64,000 nucleotides of DNA from Bog-877 sp050734135 (lineage in GTDB: Bacteria; Chloroflexota; Dormibacteria; Aeolococcales; Bog-877). This document shows, piece by piece, positions 8,152 to 16,930 of the stretch; the first letter of the stretch is position 1; every line of letters begins with the position of its first letter. Under the pieces are notes generated by a model that ran no database searches, was not told the DNA's origin, and saw only the letters and a program-made list of their open reading frames with translations. Made by a program: the position numbers and the translations under genes. The stretch lies in NCBI GenBank assembly GCA_050734135.1, contig JBOHUG010000092.1, positions 1 through 64,000 on the forward strand. Reading direction: 5' to 3'.

Positions 8152-9264
8152 GTGAAGGCCATCATCACGACTCCGGGGACGAAGGGCAGCGTCCGACTGG
8201 GCGAGATTACCGACCCTTCCGGGACCGGCACGGTCCAGGGGGCCGACGGCAAGCCCGCCCCGGCGGTGGAGGTCGAAGTTGTCGAGGTCGGGGTTTGCGG
8301 CACCGACCTGGAGATCGCCAACGACGGCTATGGCGCCCCGCCGGCGGGGCGGGACAGCCTGGTGCTGGGACACGAGAACCTGGGGCGGGTGGTCTCCGTT
8401 CCTGATGGAGTGGAGATGGAGAAGGGCCAGCTGGTGGTCGCCACGGTTCGGCGGCCGTGCCCCGAACGTTGCCCTCCCTGCGCTGCCGGGCAGAGTGACG
8501 ACTGCCTGACCGGGAACTACACCGAGCGGGGGATCAAGGGTAGGGACGGCTATATGGCCGAGCGCTACGTGGAGTCCGGCGACTACCTGATCCCATTGCC
8601 GGCGACGCTGACCAAAGTGGGCGTTCTGATGGAGCCCAGCAGCATCGTCGAGAAGGGCCTGATCCAGTCGTACAAGATTCAGCGCGTCCGGATGCCCTGG
8701 GAGCCTCGGCAGGCGCTGGTCTGCGGGGCCGGGGCAGTCGGGCTCCTGGCGGCGATCTTCCTCCGCCTACGGGACCTGGAGGTGAGCCTGGTGGCCAAGG
8801 CGGATCCCCAATCCCCAGCCTTCAAGATCGCCCGCACGATCGGAGCCAACCTGCTGGATGCGGAACAGCACCCAGTCTCCGGGCTCGGCCAGGAGCTGGG
8901 TCACATCGACCTCATCTTCGAGGCGACCGGGGCGTCATCGGTCGCCATGGACGCCATTGCCGCCACCGGCCACAACGGCGTCTGCTGCCTCAGCTCGGTG
9001 ACGGCCGGGATGCGCACCGTCACCATCGACTCCGACTCCCTCAATCTGGACATGGTGCTGGGCAACAAACTGGTCTTCGGCACCGTCAACGCCAACCGCA
9101 CCCACTTCGAGGCGGCGGCCCGGATGCTGGGGGCTGCGGTCCGGAAATGGCCCGGGGTGCTCGAGCAGATCGTCACCCGCCGGGTGGCCGCGGAGCAGTT
9201 CGCCGACGCCTTCAGCCGCCAGCCTGACGATATCAAGACCGTGATCAGCTTTTCGGGAGGTTGA
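8152..9264 (+). CDS. Zinc-dependent glucose/alcohol dehydrogenase (archaeal GlcDH type)
   Basis: Medium-chain dehydrogenase (370 aa) resembling glucose 1-dehydrogenases of the non-phosphorylative Entner-Doudoroff route. Catalytic zinc ligands are C49 (GVCGTDLE), H74-E75 (GHENLG) and E160 (MEPSSIVEKG). The structural zinc lobe has four cysteines at 103, 107, 110 and 118. The nucleotide-binding GAGAVG motif is at 191-196. An AGGAGG ribosome site precedes GTG 8152 by 8 bases. The substrate (glucose or another aldose or polyol, with NAD or NADP) is inferred from the MEPSSIVEKG and NANRTHF motifs of the GlcDH branch. Homogentisate dioxygenase begins 4 bases after the stop, an unexpected partner. 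Confidence 0.8.
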   Translation: MKAIITTPGTKGSVRLGEITDPSGTGTVQGADGKPAPAVEVEVVEVGVCGTDLEIANDGYGAPPAGRDSLVLGHENLGRVVSVPDGVEMEKGQLVVATVRRPCPERCPPCAAGQSDDCLTGNYTERGIKGRDGYMAERYVESGDYLIPLPATLTKVGVLMEPSSIVEKGLIQSYKIQRVRMPWEPRQALVCGAGAVGLLAAIFLRLRDLEVSLVAKADPQSPAFKIARTIGANLLDAEQHPVSGLGQELGHIDLIFEATGASSVAMDAIAATGHNGVCCLSSVTAGMRTVTIDSDSLNLDMVLGNKLVFGTVNANRTHFEAAARMLGAAVRKWPGVLEQIVTRRVAAEQFADAFSRQPDDIKTVISFSGG

Positions 9265-9268
9265 TTTC

Positions 9269-10402
9269 ATGTTTCCTCAGTCGAGAGGGCGGTTCAGCCG
9301 CCAAGCGCACTGCGATCTGCCAGAGGGCACCTACGAGGAGGAGTTCGGGCGCCAGGGCTTCTTCGGTCCGGCCTCACACCTGTACCACGCCCACGCTCCG
9401 ACCGAGTGGCTGCGGATCGAGGGCCCGCTCCGGCCGCGGGCCTACGACCTCCGCCGGGTCGAGGCCGCCGACGCCGAGGACCCGAGGGCGGCCCTGACAC
9501 CGGTGCTAGGGAACGAAGACCTGCGCATCAAGCTATCGCGGCGCACCCAGCCGATGCCCTACGCGTACCGCAACGCCGACGCGGACCTCATCTACTTCGT
9601 GCACCGGGGCGCCGGGCAGATGGCGACCGACTTCGGACAACTGGCCTACCAGCAAGGTGACTACCTGGTGCTTCCCCGCGGGACCACCCATCGGATCTTC
9701 CCCGAGGGCGAGGAGAGCTTCCTGCTGGTGATCCTGGCCAGCGAGATGCCCCAGCTGCCAGCAACCGATCGGATGGGACAGCACTCGCCCTACGACCGGG
9801 CCGTGCTGCGGCTCCCCGAGCTGCCGCTCCAGCCGGGGCCTCCCAATGCCGCCGGCGAGTGGGAGCTGGTGATCGAGCGCGAGGGCCAGTGGACCCGGGT
9901 CTTCTACCCCTTCGATCCGATCGATACCGTCGGCTGGAAGGGCGATCTCAGCGCCTTCGCCCTCAACGTTCGGGACATCCGCCCGGTGACCTCCGGCCGC
10001 TACCATCTCCCCCCCTCGGTGCACACCACCCTCAAGACCTCCGGCTTCGTGCTCTGCACGTTCACTCCCCGCCGGATCGAGGGGATCGACGACGAAGGGG
10101 CGGTGCGGCTGCCGTTCTATCACCGCAACATCGAGTACGACGAGGTGCTCTTCTACCACGCCGGTCAGTTCATGAGCCGGGCCGGGATCGACTCCGGCAT
10201 GCTGACCTGGCACCCCCAGGGCATTCACCACGGCCCCCAGCCCAAAGCAGTGGAGCGTGACCGGCAGCAGACTAAGACCCACCACGACGAGGTGGCGGTC
10301 ATGATCGACGCGGTGCACCCGCTGCATCCCCTGATGGGTGCCGAGCAGGCGGAGATCCTGGAGTACGCCGAGTCCTGGATGCCCCAGATCGACGACGACT
10401 GA
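9269..10402 (+). CDS. hmgA: Homogentisate 1,2-dioxygenase family protein
   Basis: Non-heme iron cupin (377 aa) that opens the ring of homogentisate to maleylacetoacetate in tyrosine/phenylalanine degradation. The two-cupin layout is visible: an N-terminal domain with RNADADLIYFVHRGAGQM, and a C-terminal domain with PFYHRN...YDEVLFYH and a late WHPQGIHHGPQP block. The HRN histidine, the YDE glutamate and the HHGP histidine correspond to the iron ligands. A GGAGG site lies 9 bases before the ATG. It is followed 9 bases later by a fumarylacetoacetase-family gene, which supports the pathway. The upstream enzyme, 4-hydroxyphenylpyruvate dioxygenase, is not in the window. Confidence 0.85.
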   Translation: MFPQSRGRFSRQAHCDLPEGTYEEEFGRQGFFGPASHLYHAHAPTEWLRIEGPLRPRAYDLRRVEAADAEDPRAALTPVLGNEDLRIKLSRRTQPMPYAYRNADADLIYFVHRGAGQMATDFGQLAYQQGDYLVLPRGTTHRIFPEGEESFLLVILASEMPQLPATDRMGQHSPYDRAVLRLPELPLQPGPPNAAGEWELVIEREGQWTRVFYPFDPIDTVGWKGDLSAFALNVRDIRPVTSGRYHLPPSVHTTLKTSGFVLCTFTPRRIEGIDDEGAVRLPFYHRNIEYDEVLFYHAGQFMSRAGIDSGMLTWHPQGIHHGPQPKAVERDRQQTKTHHDEVAVMIDAVHPLHPLMGAEQAEILEYAESWMPQIDDD

Positions 10403-10411
10403 GAGGCTGAG

Positions 10412-11449
10412 ATGCGACTCGCCACGGTCGGGATCGGGGGTCCCCTGGGACTCACACCACGGGTGGTGGCGGAGGTGAAGGACCCCCAGTCCGGGGCGCC
10501 ACGGCTGGTGGACGTCACCTCCGCGGGGGAGCTCTGGTGGGCGAGCCAAGGCTCAGGGGACCCGGTCGGCTGGGCCCGGGCGACCTTTCCCCCCGATCTG
10601 ACAGCGCTGCTTCGAGGAGGGCGTCGAGGGGTGGAGATGGCCGCTGAGGCGATCAGGCGAGTCGCCCATCTCTCCTCGAATGAGCGGGCGCCTTCGGGGA
10701 GCCGGCTGCGCTACCGGCCGGACGAGGTGGAGCGGCTGCCGCTGCTGCGGCCGCCGCTGCTCCGTGACTTCTACGCCTTCGAGGAGCATGTGGCGGCGGG
10801 AGCCCGCCGCCGCGAGGAGGCAATTCCTGAGCCGTGGTATCGCCGCCCCGTCTATTACAAGGGAAACCCGGCGACGCTGCTGGCCCCGGGGGCGGAGGTT
10901 CCCTGGCCTGCCTACACAGATGCTCTCGACTACGAGGTCGAGGTGGCCTGCGTTCTCCTCTCCGGTGGGCGTGACCTCTCCGTGGAGGCGGCTGCCCAGG
11001 CAATCGCCGGCTACGCCGTCTTCTGTGACTTCTCGGCCCGCGACATTCAGGCTGACGAGATGAAGGTGCGGCTGGGTCCGGCCAAGTCCAAGGACTTCGC
11101 GTCGGGGCTCGGGCCCTGGCTGGTCACCAGCGATGAGCTGGGCGATCCGGCCCAGCTCGAGGTCAGCGCCTATCTCAACGGGGAGCGGGTGGCCCAGGCT
11201 CGCCTGGGTCAGGCCCGCTGGTCATTCCCCGAGATGGTCTCTTACGCCTCCGGCGCCGAACCGCTCGAGGCCGGCGAGGTGCTGGCCAGCGGCACAGTGG
11301 GGGGCGGCAGCGGCCAGGAGCGCGGACGCCTGCTCGAGCCGGGAGACCGGATCGAATGCGAGCTGCAGGGGGCCGGAAGACTGGTCCATGTGATCGGTAG
11401 CCGCCACGGGGGCGGGGGCGAACTGGTGCCCAGGCCACCCCCGAGCTGA
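10412..11449 (+). CDS. Fumarylacetoacetate hydrolase family protein
   Basis: FAH-fold hydrolase (345 aa), probably cleaving fumarylacetoacetate to fumarate and acetoacetate, given the neighbouring homogentisate dioxygenase. Metal-binding acidic residues occur in the core (FYAFEEHV; DYEVEVACVL, the D-x-E-x-E motif), followed by FCDFSARDIQADEM and a KSKDFASGLGPWLVT stretch seen in eukaryote-like FAH. The C-terminal SGTVGGGSG loop and a closing LEPGDRIECELQG strand are standard. The family also includes isomerases and decarboxylases of other aromatic pathways, so the exact reaction rests on context. A maleylacetoacetate isomerase gene is not seen nearby. Confidence 0.8.
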   Translation: MRLATVGIGGPLGLTPRVVAEVKDPQSGAPRLVDVTSAGELWWASQGSGDPVGWARATFPPDLTALLRGGRRGVEMAAEAIRRVAHLSSNERAPSGSRLRYRPDEVERLPLLRPPLLRDFYAFEEHVAAGARRREEAIPEPWYRRPVYYKGNPATLLAPGAEVPWPAYTDALDYEVEVACVLLSGGRDLSVEAAAQAIAGYAVFCDFSARDIQADEMKVRLGPAKSKDFASGLGPWLVTSDELGDPAQLEVSAYLNGERVAQARLGQARWSFPEMVSYASGAEPLEAGEVLASGTVGGGSGQERGRLLEPGDRIECELQGAGRLVHVIGSRHGGGGELVPRPPPS

Positions 11450-11463
11450 ACGGCGGCACAGGC

Positions 11464-11469
11464 TACAAT
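11464..11469 (+). promoter_or_regulatory. -10 box (TACAAT) upstream of infA
   Basis: TACAAT in the 79-base space between the FAH-type gene and infA. Transcription would begin near 11476 and leave a leader of about 53 bases with a GGAGG site. No good -35 hexamer is seen 17 bases upstream. Confidence 0.45.
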
Positions 11470-11528
11470 CGAAATTCCCAAGATCGGCCGCCGTGGTCGC
11501 CCGTCAGCTCATTCCGGAGGTCGGTAGT

Positions 11529-11825
11529 TTGGCAAGACGCTCGATGGGTGGCCGCGCTCGCCGCGGTCCCTCGCGCCCTCGGGTCTCCCGGGTCACCCCG
11601 GTTGAGGAGCAGAAGGAGGAGACCATCGAGATCGAGGGCACAGTGGTCGAGCCGCTGCCAAACGCTCAGTTCCGGGTCGAACTCCAGACCGGACAGACGG
11701 TGCTCGCCTACATCTCCGGGAAGATGCGCAAGCACTACATCCGCACCTTGATCGGCGACAAAGTCAAGGTCGAATTGAGCCCCTACGACCTCACCCGGGG
11801 CCGGATCACCTTCCGCTACAAGTAG
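11529..11825 (+). CDS. infA: Translation initiation factor IF-1 with basic N-terminal extension
   Basis: IF-1 binds the ribosomal A site during initiation. The S1-like OB fold is clear: IEIEGTVVEPLPNAQFRVEL, then HISGKMRK-like YISGKMRKHYIR, GDKVKVELSPYDL and RGRITFRYK. TTG 11529 is chosen because GGAGG (11516-11520) lies 8 bases upstream; GTG 11493 upstream and ATG 11544 downstream are in frame but lack such a site. This gives 98 aa, with a basic 25-30 residue extension (RRSMGGRARRGPSRPRVSR) absent from the usual ~72-residue factor. It sits outside any ribosomal protein cluster, so it may be either the sole or a second IF-1. Confidence 0.88.
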   Translation: MARRSMGGRARRGPSRPRVSRVTPVEEQKEETIEIEGTVVEPLPNAQFRVELQTGQTVLAYISGKMRKHYIRTLIGDKVKVELSPYDLTRGRITFRYK

Positions 11826-12766
11826 CCCGGCTCGTGTTCGGCGAAATAGGTGACGGTCCTCCGCAGGCCCTCGGGAAGCGTCACCTGGGCACTCCAGCCC
11901 AGTTGGGACGAGGCCCAGCTGCAGTCCAGGCAACTTCGGCGCTGTTCGCCAGCTCGGGCAGGACCCGCGATGGGAGCTGGGGCCGGCCCGGAATCCGCGC
12001 GGAGGGCTGAGACGGCCCGACCGAGCTCCTCGGCCACCGCGATCACGCTCGTCTCGGTGCCGGTACCGATGTTGTAGGCGCTCGGGTGCCCGGAGATGAG
12101 CCGGAGGGCCGCCTCGACCAGGTCCTCGACATAGATGTAGTCGCGGGTCTGCCCCCCATCGCCGTTGATCACCGGGGGCTGGCCGGCCAGGAGCCTGCTG
12201 GTGAAGATGGCGATCACCCCAGCCTCGCCGTGCGGGTCCTGGCGGGGCCCGTAAACGTTGCCGGGTCGAAGTGAAGCGGTCTCGAGTCCGAAGGCGGTCG
12301 CGAACGCCGCCAGATACGCTTCGCCGGCGGCCTTGGCCGCGCCGTACGGCGACGCCGGACGCCACGGATGGGATTCCGGGGTGGGCACGACCTCGGTGTC
12401 CCCGTAGAGGGCTCCTCCCGATGACACGAAGATGAAGCGGCCGACTTTTGCTCGAGCTGCCTCCCGCAGCAGGCGCACCGTCCCCATGACGTTGACCTCG
12501 GCGTCGTGGATGGGATCGGTCACCGACTGACGGACGTCGATCTGGGCGGCCAGGTGAAAGATCACCTCGGGACGTTCTCTGGCGATCACCCGACCGACCC
12601 ACTCGCTGGCGATACTGACCTCGTAGAGCCGTGCCGGATCGCTGACCTGCTCGCGCCGACCTCGGCTCAGGTCGTCGACCACCGCGACCTGATGGCCCTC
12701 CCGCAGGAGGCGGTCGGTGAGATGGCTCCCGATGAAGCCGGCCCCGCCGGTGACCAGCACCCTCAC
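11816..12766 (-). CDS. NAD-dependent epimerase/dehydratase (UDP-glucose 4-epimerase-like)
   Basis: Extended short-chain dehydrogenase (316 aa) acting on nucleotide sugars. Nucleotide-binding GGAGFIGSHL is at the extreme N-terminus, the SSGGALYGD catalytic serine region and the Y-x-x-x-K pair (SPYGAAKAAGEAYL) follow, and RPGNVYGPRQDPHGEAGVIA is the substrate-side loop typical of GalE-like enzymes. The start is GTG 12766, directly before RVLVTGG; it overlaps the stop of the upstream gene by 4 bases. The product likely feeds cell-wall or exopolysaccharide synthesis. The 3' end overlaps the convergent infA gene by 10 bases. Confidence 0.88.
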   Translation of the reverse strand: MRVLVTGGAGFIGSHLTDRLLREGHQVAVVDDLSRGRREQVSDPARLYEVSIASEWVGRVIARERPEVIFHLAAQIDVRQSVTDPIHDAEVNVMGTVRLLREAARAKVGRFIFVSSGGALYGDTEVVPTPESHPWRPASPYGAAKAAGEAYLAAFATAFGLETASLRPGNVYGPRQDPHGEAGVIAIFTSRLLAGQPPVINGDGGQTRDYIYVEDLVEAALRLISGHPSAYNIGTGTETSVIAVAEELGRAVSALRADSGPAPAPIAGPARAGEQRRSCLDCSWASSQLGWSAQVTLPEGLRRTVTYFAEHEPGYL

Positions 12767-13380
12767 GAGGCTGGCGACTCGGGAGGGGTGGAGGACTTGC
12801 CCTGGGGAGATCGCCGCCGCTTGGGTGGCCGGACCTCTTCGGGCTCGACCCGGTCGATCAGCCCGCCCGGGACACGAGGCAACCGGCGGCTCAGGCCCTC
12901 GCGGTTCCGTCGCGCCTGGAGCTCGGCCAGTCGGCGGCGCTGGCCCGCCTGGCCCTGGGCCACCGAGCTCGAGCGCTCGAGCGGCGGCCGGGTGTCCCAG
13001 CGGCGCACGTAGAAGGCGCCCTTGAGGGCCGTGTAGGGGATGGCGCAGATCTTGTGCTCCCGGCTCTTGGCGTCGATGATGTCCCACACAGATCCGAACC
13101 TTTGCAGGGAGGCGGGAGTCACCACATGGGCCCGCAGCACCTGACCGTCGACGAAGTGCAACGCCACGCGCGCCAGCTCTTTAAGGTCGACCTGCTCGCC
13201 CAGCTGCGGGACCTTGGTAAGGTCGATCTGGCGCACCCCGCTGACCGGCACCAGGGCCTGGCGGGCGTTGCCGTCCAGGGTGTGCAGATCCAGGTCCACG
13301 AAGGGGTCGTCCATGTGCAGAAGAGGCAGTTCCCCGTAGAGAACCTCGCCGTCCAAGAAGGACACGACTACTTCCGGCAC
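12763..13380 (-). CDS. Conserved hypothetical protein with basic C-terminal tail
   Basis: No confident family. The first ~60 residues form beta-rich repeats resembling small barrels (VVVSFLDGEVLYGELPL, then PFVDLDLHTLDG), and a second similar unit follows (ARVALHFVDGQVLRAHVV). A segment around FGSVWDIIDAK...IPYTALKGAFYVRRWDTRPP ends the folded part. From about residue 135 the chain is rich in R, P, K and S and probably disordered. The doubled x-x-F-x-D-G-x-V-L pattern is reminiscent of PilZ-like or DUF6982-type strands, which I cannot confirm. It is co-transcribed and translationally coupled with the epimerase, so a role in polysaccharide control is possible but unproven. Confidence 0.6.
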   Translation of the reverse strand: MPEVVVSFLDGEVLYGELPLLHMDDPFVDLDLHTLDGNARQALVPVSGVRQIDLTKVPQLGEQVDLKELARVALHFVDGQVLRAHVVTPASLQRFGSVWDIIDAKSREHKICAIPYTALKGAFYVRRWDTRPPLERSSSVAQGQAGQRRRLAELQARRNREGLSRRLPRVPGGLIDRVEPEEVRPPKRRRSPQGKSSTPPESPAS

Positions 13381-13640
13381 AGGCGCTCAACCTCAACAAA
13401 CGCGGAGTCCACCAGCTACCGTCGCCGGGCTCTCCGACCCGTCATCGGAACGTAAGGCCGGTGTCACTCCTTCGCTACCGGCTCGGACCCAAGGCCCCGA
13501 TCCGGACGGCTACGGTGGGAGACATCATAGGGCTGGTGCCTGACGACGGTCCCGGAGTTCCCAACTCCTCACCCCACCTGGCAGGGAGCGACCGGCACGA
13601 TCGGGACGGCCACTTCATCTGACCAGGCAGGGCATGCAGA

Positions 13641-15779
13641 TTGGCCAACCAGCCCCCCTTGCGCCGACGCGTTCGCCGCAAGTCCTTCACCGCCCAGTTC
13701 GCGCTGGTGCTGGTGGCGGTGGGGCTGGCGACGGCCGTGGTGGCCGGGGTAGTGGCTGCGGTGGAAACCCAGCAGGCTCGCACCAAGCAGGAGGCTCAGG
13801 CCAGCCTGGGGGCAGCCCGGCTGGCGGTCAGCTTGATCCGGACGCAGACCGCCCAGGCCTCTCAGCGCTTCGCCTGTGAGGTGGCCAGTCAGCCGACCAC
13901 CGCTCAAGCCTACCTCCAGGGTGCGCCGAGCCTGGCCACCGTCGCCCGGGCTGCGGTCGCCAATGCCAGCGACGGTCAGGTACTGGTCTTCGTAGGCACC
14001 AATTCCCAGGTCATCGCCCGGGCGCCCACGAGCTCTCCCGCCCTGTCCGGTGTCGACTTTGTCGCCATGGGAACCGCGGCCGTGTCGTCCGCCTGCACCC
14101 AGCCGGGGAAGAATGGCTTCTTCACCGTGGGAGGAAGCCGCCAGCTGCTGGGAGCCGGGGTAGCTCCGGTAACCTCGGGGGGCAAGGCGCTGGGTCGAGT
14201 TTTCGTTTTCACCCCGGTTGGAGCAGGAGTCCTCAACTACGCCCAGCAGTTGGTGGACACCGCTGGACTCCACTCCACGGCGGCACTCCTGCTGGCGGGA
14301 AAGCTGGTGCTGCCGGCTCGGATCGGCGACACCAGCTACCGGGCGGGGACGGTGCTGCCGGCCCCCTTTTCCACCGCTCTTCGGGGCCCGGGCCGATCGG
14401 GCCAGGCCGCGGTCAACGGAACCGACTTCGCTGTCGCCGAGCAGCCGCTCCGCTCTGCCAGCGGCCAACCGGTCGCAACCGTGCTACTGATGGAGTCTGG
14501 CGCCGGCATCAGCGTCAGCATCGCTGATTTGGCAGTACCGCTGACCCTCGCCGTCGCCGGTGTCCTGCTGCTCGGGGTGGTCGGTGTCTTCCTCTTGGTG
14601 GAGCACTTTCTCAACCGGCCGTTGCGCAGGCTCGACATCGCCCTGCAGCACCTCGGCCAAGACGCCTACGCGGAACCGGTCTCAGTTGAAGGGGGCGCCG
14701 AAGAGATCACTCGGCTGGCGGCTAATTTCGAGCTGGTGCGCAAACAGCTGCGCCGACAATTGCTGATCGCCACCGGGCGCACCGTGATCGCGTCCACCCT
14801 GACCGGCAACGCCCCGCTGGAGCAGGCCCTCGACCAGGTGCTGCGCAGTTTGGTCGACCTTCTGGATGCCGACATCGCCATGATCCTGCTCCGGCCCCAG
14901 GCGCAGACGCCACGCGGTCAAGTGCTCTCCACCGGTATCTCCGCGCCGGCTCCCACCTGGGCGGACCTGGAGAGCAGTCATGGCATCATCGGCAATCTAA
15001 TCAGGGAACCGCGCTTCGTGGTGCGCACCCATTTGGGTACTGACGACCGGGGTGCCGCCGAAGAGCTGCTGGGCCTCAAGGACTGCCTGGCGGAACCGAT
15101 GCGGTCCGAAGACCACGACGTGGGCCTCTTGGTGGTCGGCAATAAGAGCAAGCCCTACATCGAAGAGGACTACACCCTCTGTCGCGGGGTCGCCGACCAG
15201 ATCGTAGTGGCAGTGGAGAAGAGCACCCGCTTGGCGGTGACCCAGCGGGAGGCCACCACCGACGAAATGACCGGGTTGTACAACTACCGATTCCTGGTGG
15301 GATACCTCGACCAGCAGGTTAATGTTGCCGAACGAGCCAGCTCCCCGCTCTCGGTGTTGATGCTCGACCTGGATCACTTCAAGGCTGTCAACGACTCCCA
15401 CGGCCATCCCGCCGGCGACCGCTTGCTTCGCCAGTTCGCCAGCCTGATGGTGGAGACAATCCGCAAATCGGATCTGGCGGCCCGCTACGGTGGCGAGGAA
15501 TTTGTGGTGGTAATGGCGAATACCTCTCGCACCGATGCCGAGGTGGTAGCCGACAAGATTCGTTCAGCTGTCCAGGAGATGGTGGTTCACCTCGACGATG
15601 GCACCGAGGTACTGATCACCGTCAGCGTCGGTGGGGTCAGCTTTCCTGAGGGCTCGAAGGGAGCCCGCAACCTACTCGACCTAGCCGATCGGGCGCTCTA
15701 CGCCGCCAAGCGCAACGGCCGCAACCGGGTCGAGTTCCTGGACTTAGCGGTAACCGCGGGAGAGCCGGTCCGCCCCTGA
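13641..15779 (+). CDS. Membrane-bound diguanylate cyclase (sensor-HAMP-GAF-GGDEF)
   Basis: Makes the second messenger c-di-GMP from two GTP. Layout of the 712 residues: membrane helix ~17-40; an extracytoplasmic sensor of about 250 residues; second helix ~293-318; HAMP linker (NRPLRRLDIALQHL...) to ~375; a GAF-like domain ~385-540; GGDEF domain from MTGLYNYRF (~543). The catalytic motif is GGEEF at 617-621, so it should be active. An inhibitory-site RxxD (R608-K-S-D611) sits exactly five residues before it, predicting product feedback. The TTG start has only a weak ribosome site. The HD-GYP protein at 44.2 kb is the matching degrading enzyme. Confidence 0.9.
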   Translation: MANQPPLRRRVRRKSFTAQFALVLVAVGLATAVVAGVVAAVETQQARTKQEAQASLGAARLAVSLIRTQTAQASQRFACEVASQPTTAQAYLQGAPSLATVARAAVANASDGQVLVFVGTNSQVIARAPTSSPALSGVDFVAMGTAAVSSACTQPGKNGFFTVGGSRQLLGAGVAPVTSGGKALGRVFVFTPVGAGVLNYAQQLVDTAGLHSTAALLLAGKLVLPARIGDTSYRAGTVLPAPFSTALRGPGRSGQAAVNGTDFAVAEQPLRSASGQPVATVLLMESGAGISVSIADLAVPLTLAVAGVLLLGVVGVFLLVEHFLNRPLRRLDIALQHLGQDAYAEPVSVEGGAEEITRLAANFELVRKQLRRQLLIATGRTVIASTLTGNAPLEQALDQVLRSLVDLLDADIAMILLRPQAQTPRGQVLSTGISAPAPTWADLESSHGIIGNLIREPRFVVRTHLGTDDRGAAEELLGLKDCLAEPMRSEDHDVGLLVVGNKSKPYIEEDYTLCRGVADQIVVAVEKSTRLAVTQREATTDEMTGLYNYRFLVGYLDQQVNVAERASSPLSVLMLDLDHFKAVNDSHGHPAGDRLLRQFASLMVETIRKSDLAARYGGEEFVVVMANTSRTDAEVVADKIRSAVQEMVVHLDDGTEVLITVSVGGVSFPEGSKGARNLLDLADRALYAAKRNGRNRVEFLDLAVTAGEPVRP

Positions 15780-15817
15780 ACAGGGCAGCGGGCCAGGCCC
15801 TACGATGGGCCGCGACC

Positions 15818-16852
15818 ATGAGCACGGTGATCGATCTGCGGAGCGATACGGTGACGCGCCCCTCAGCTGGAATGCGTCAGGCGATGGCTGGCGCGGAAGT
15901 CGGCGACGACGTTTTCGGCGAGGACCCCACGGTACGGCGGCTGGAGGAGCGGGTGGCCAACCTGTTGGGGAAGGAGGCGGCACTCTTTTGTCCCAGCGGG
16001 ACCATGGCGAACCTGATCGGCGTCGCTAGCGCTACTGTTCCCGGGGAGGAGGTACTGCTCGACTCTGAGTCGCACATCCTTCACTATGAGTTGGCGGGGA
16101 CGGCGATGCTCGCCGGGGTGCAGCTGCGCAACTTCGACGCCCCCGGTGCCGGCTGTCCCACCCCCGAGCAGTTGGAGGCACTGGCCCGGCTCGCGGACCC
16201 GGACCATGAGCCGCGCACGGCCCAACTGTGTTTGGAGCAGAGTCACAATCGCCGCGGTGGCACGGTAGCCCCGATCGCGGAGGTGCGGCGCACCTCCGAG
16301 GTCGCCCATCGCATGGGCCTGCTGGTGCATCTGGACGGAGCTCGGCTCGCCAACGCAGCGGCGAGCCTGAGTGTACCGCTGACCGAATTTTCCGACTGCG
16401 TCGACTCGCTTTCCTTCTCACTCTCCAAGGGACTGGGATGTCCAGCCGGTACGCTGTGGGTCGGTTCGGCGGCCGCTCGAGCGCGCGCCCACGTTTGGCG
16501 CAAGCGCCTCGGCGGCGGGATGCGCCAGGTGGGCATCCTGGCTGCGGCCGGGCTCTACGCCTTGGACCACAATCTGGATCGGCTCCGTGATGACCACGTC
16601 AATGCCCGCCTCCTTTCGGAAGCTCTTCAGTCGACCAGGGGCGTGACGGTCAATTCCCGGCTGGTGCAAACCAACATAGTCCTGCTGCAGACCGACGAAA
16701 ACGCCAGCGTGATCGTGGAGCGCGCGCAGCTGGCAGGAGTGCTGACGGTGCCGTTCGACTCCCATACCGTCCGCCTCGTGACTCACCTCGATCTGAGCCG
16801 GGAAGATGTGGTCGAGGCGGGCGATAGACTGCGCCGAGTCTTCTCCGCCTGA
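15818..16852 (+). CDS. ltaE: Low-specificity L-threonine aldolase
   Basis: PLP-dependent fold-type I enzyme (344 aa) splitting threonine or allo-threonine to glycine and acetaldehyde. It begins with the family signature IDLRSDTVTRPSAGMR and GDDVFGEDPTV. It has the FCPSGTMANLI loop, HLDGARLANAA with the PLP-binding aspartate, and SLSKGLGCPAG with the Schiff-base lysine K204. A TACGAT box (15801-15806) lies 11 bases before the ATG, suggesting a very short leader. It follows the diguanylate cyclase by 38 bases and ends before a hairpin shared with the convergent histone-like gene. Confidence 0.92.
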   Translation: MSTVIDLRSDTVTRPSAGMRQAMAGAEVGDDVFGEDPTVRRLEERVANLLGKEAALFCPSGTMANLIGVASATVPGEEVLLDSESHILHYELAGTAMLAGVQLRNFDAPGAGCPTPEQLEALARLADPDHEPRTAQLCLEQSHNRRGGTVAPIAEVRRTSEVAHRMGLLVHLDGARLANAAASLSVPLTEFSDCVDSLSFSLSKGLGCPAGTLWVGSAAARARAHVWRKRLGGGMRQVGILAAAGLYALDHNLDRLRDDHVNARLLSEALQSTRGVTVNSRLVQTNIVLLQTDENASVIVERAQLAGVLTVPFDSHTVRLVTHLDLSREDVVEAGDRLRRVFSA

Positions 16853-16872
16853 TCTACGACCGGAGACAAAAG

Positions 16873-16902
16873 GAAGGAGCGGACCTTCCGGCCCGCTCCT
16901 TC
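16873..16902 (-). terminator. Intrinsic terminator of the histone-like gene
   Basis: 10-bp perfect stem GAAGGAGCGG / CCGCTCCTTC with a 10-base loop. On the minus strand it is followed by CTTTTGT, a short U-tract, so it mainly stops transcription from the histone-like gene. It may also help end the convergent threonine aldolase transcript. Confidence 0.7.
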
Positions 16903-16930
16903 GCAGATTCGGTTCGAAAAGAGCTTGCGC

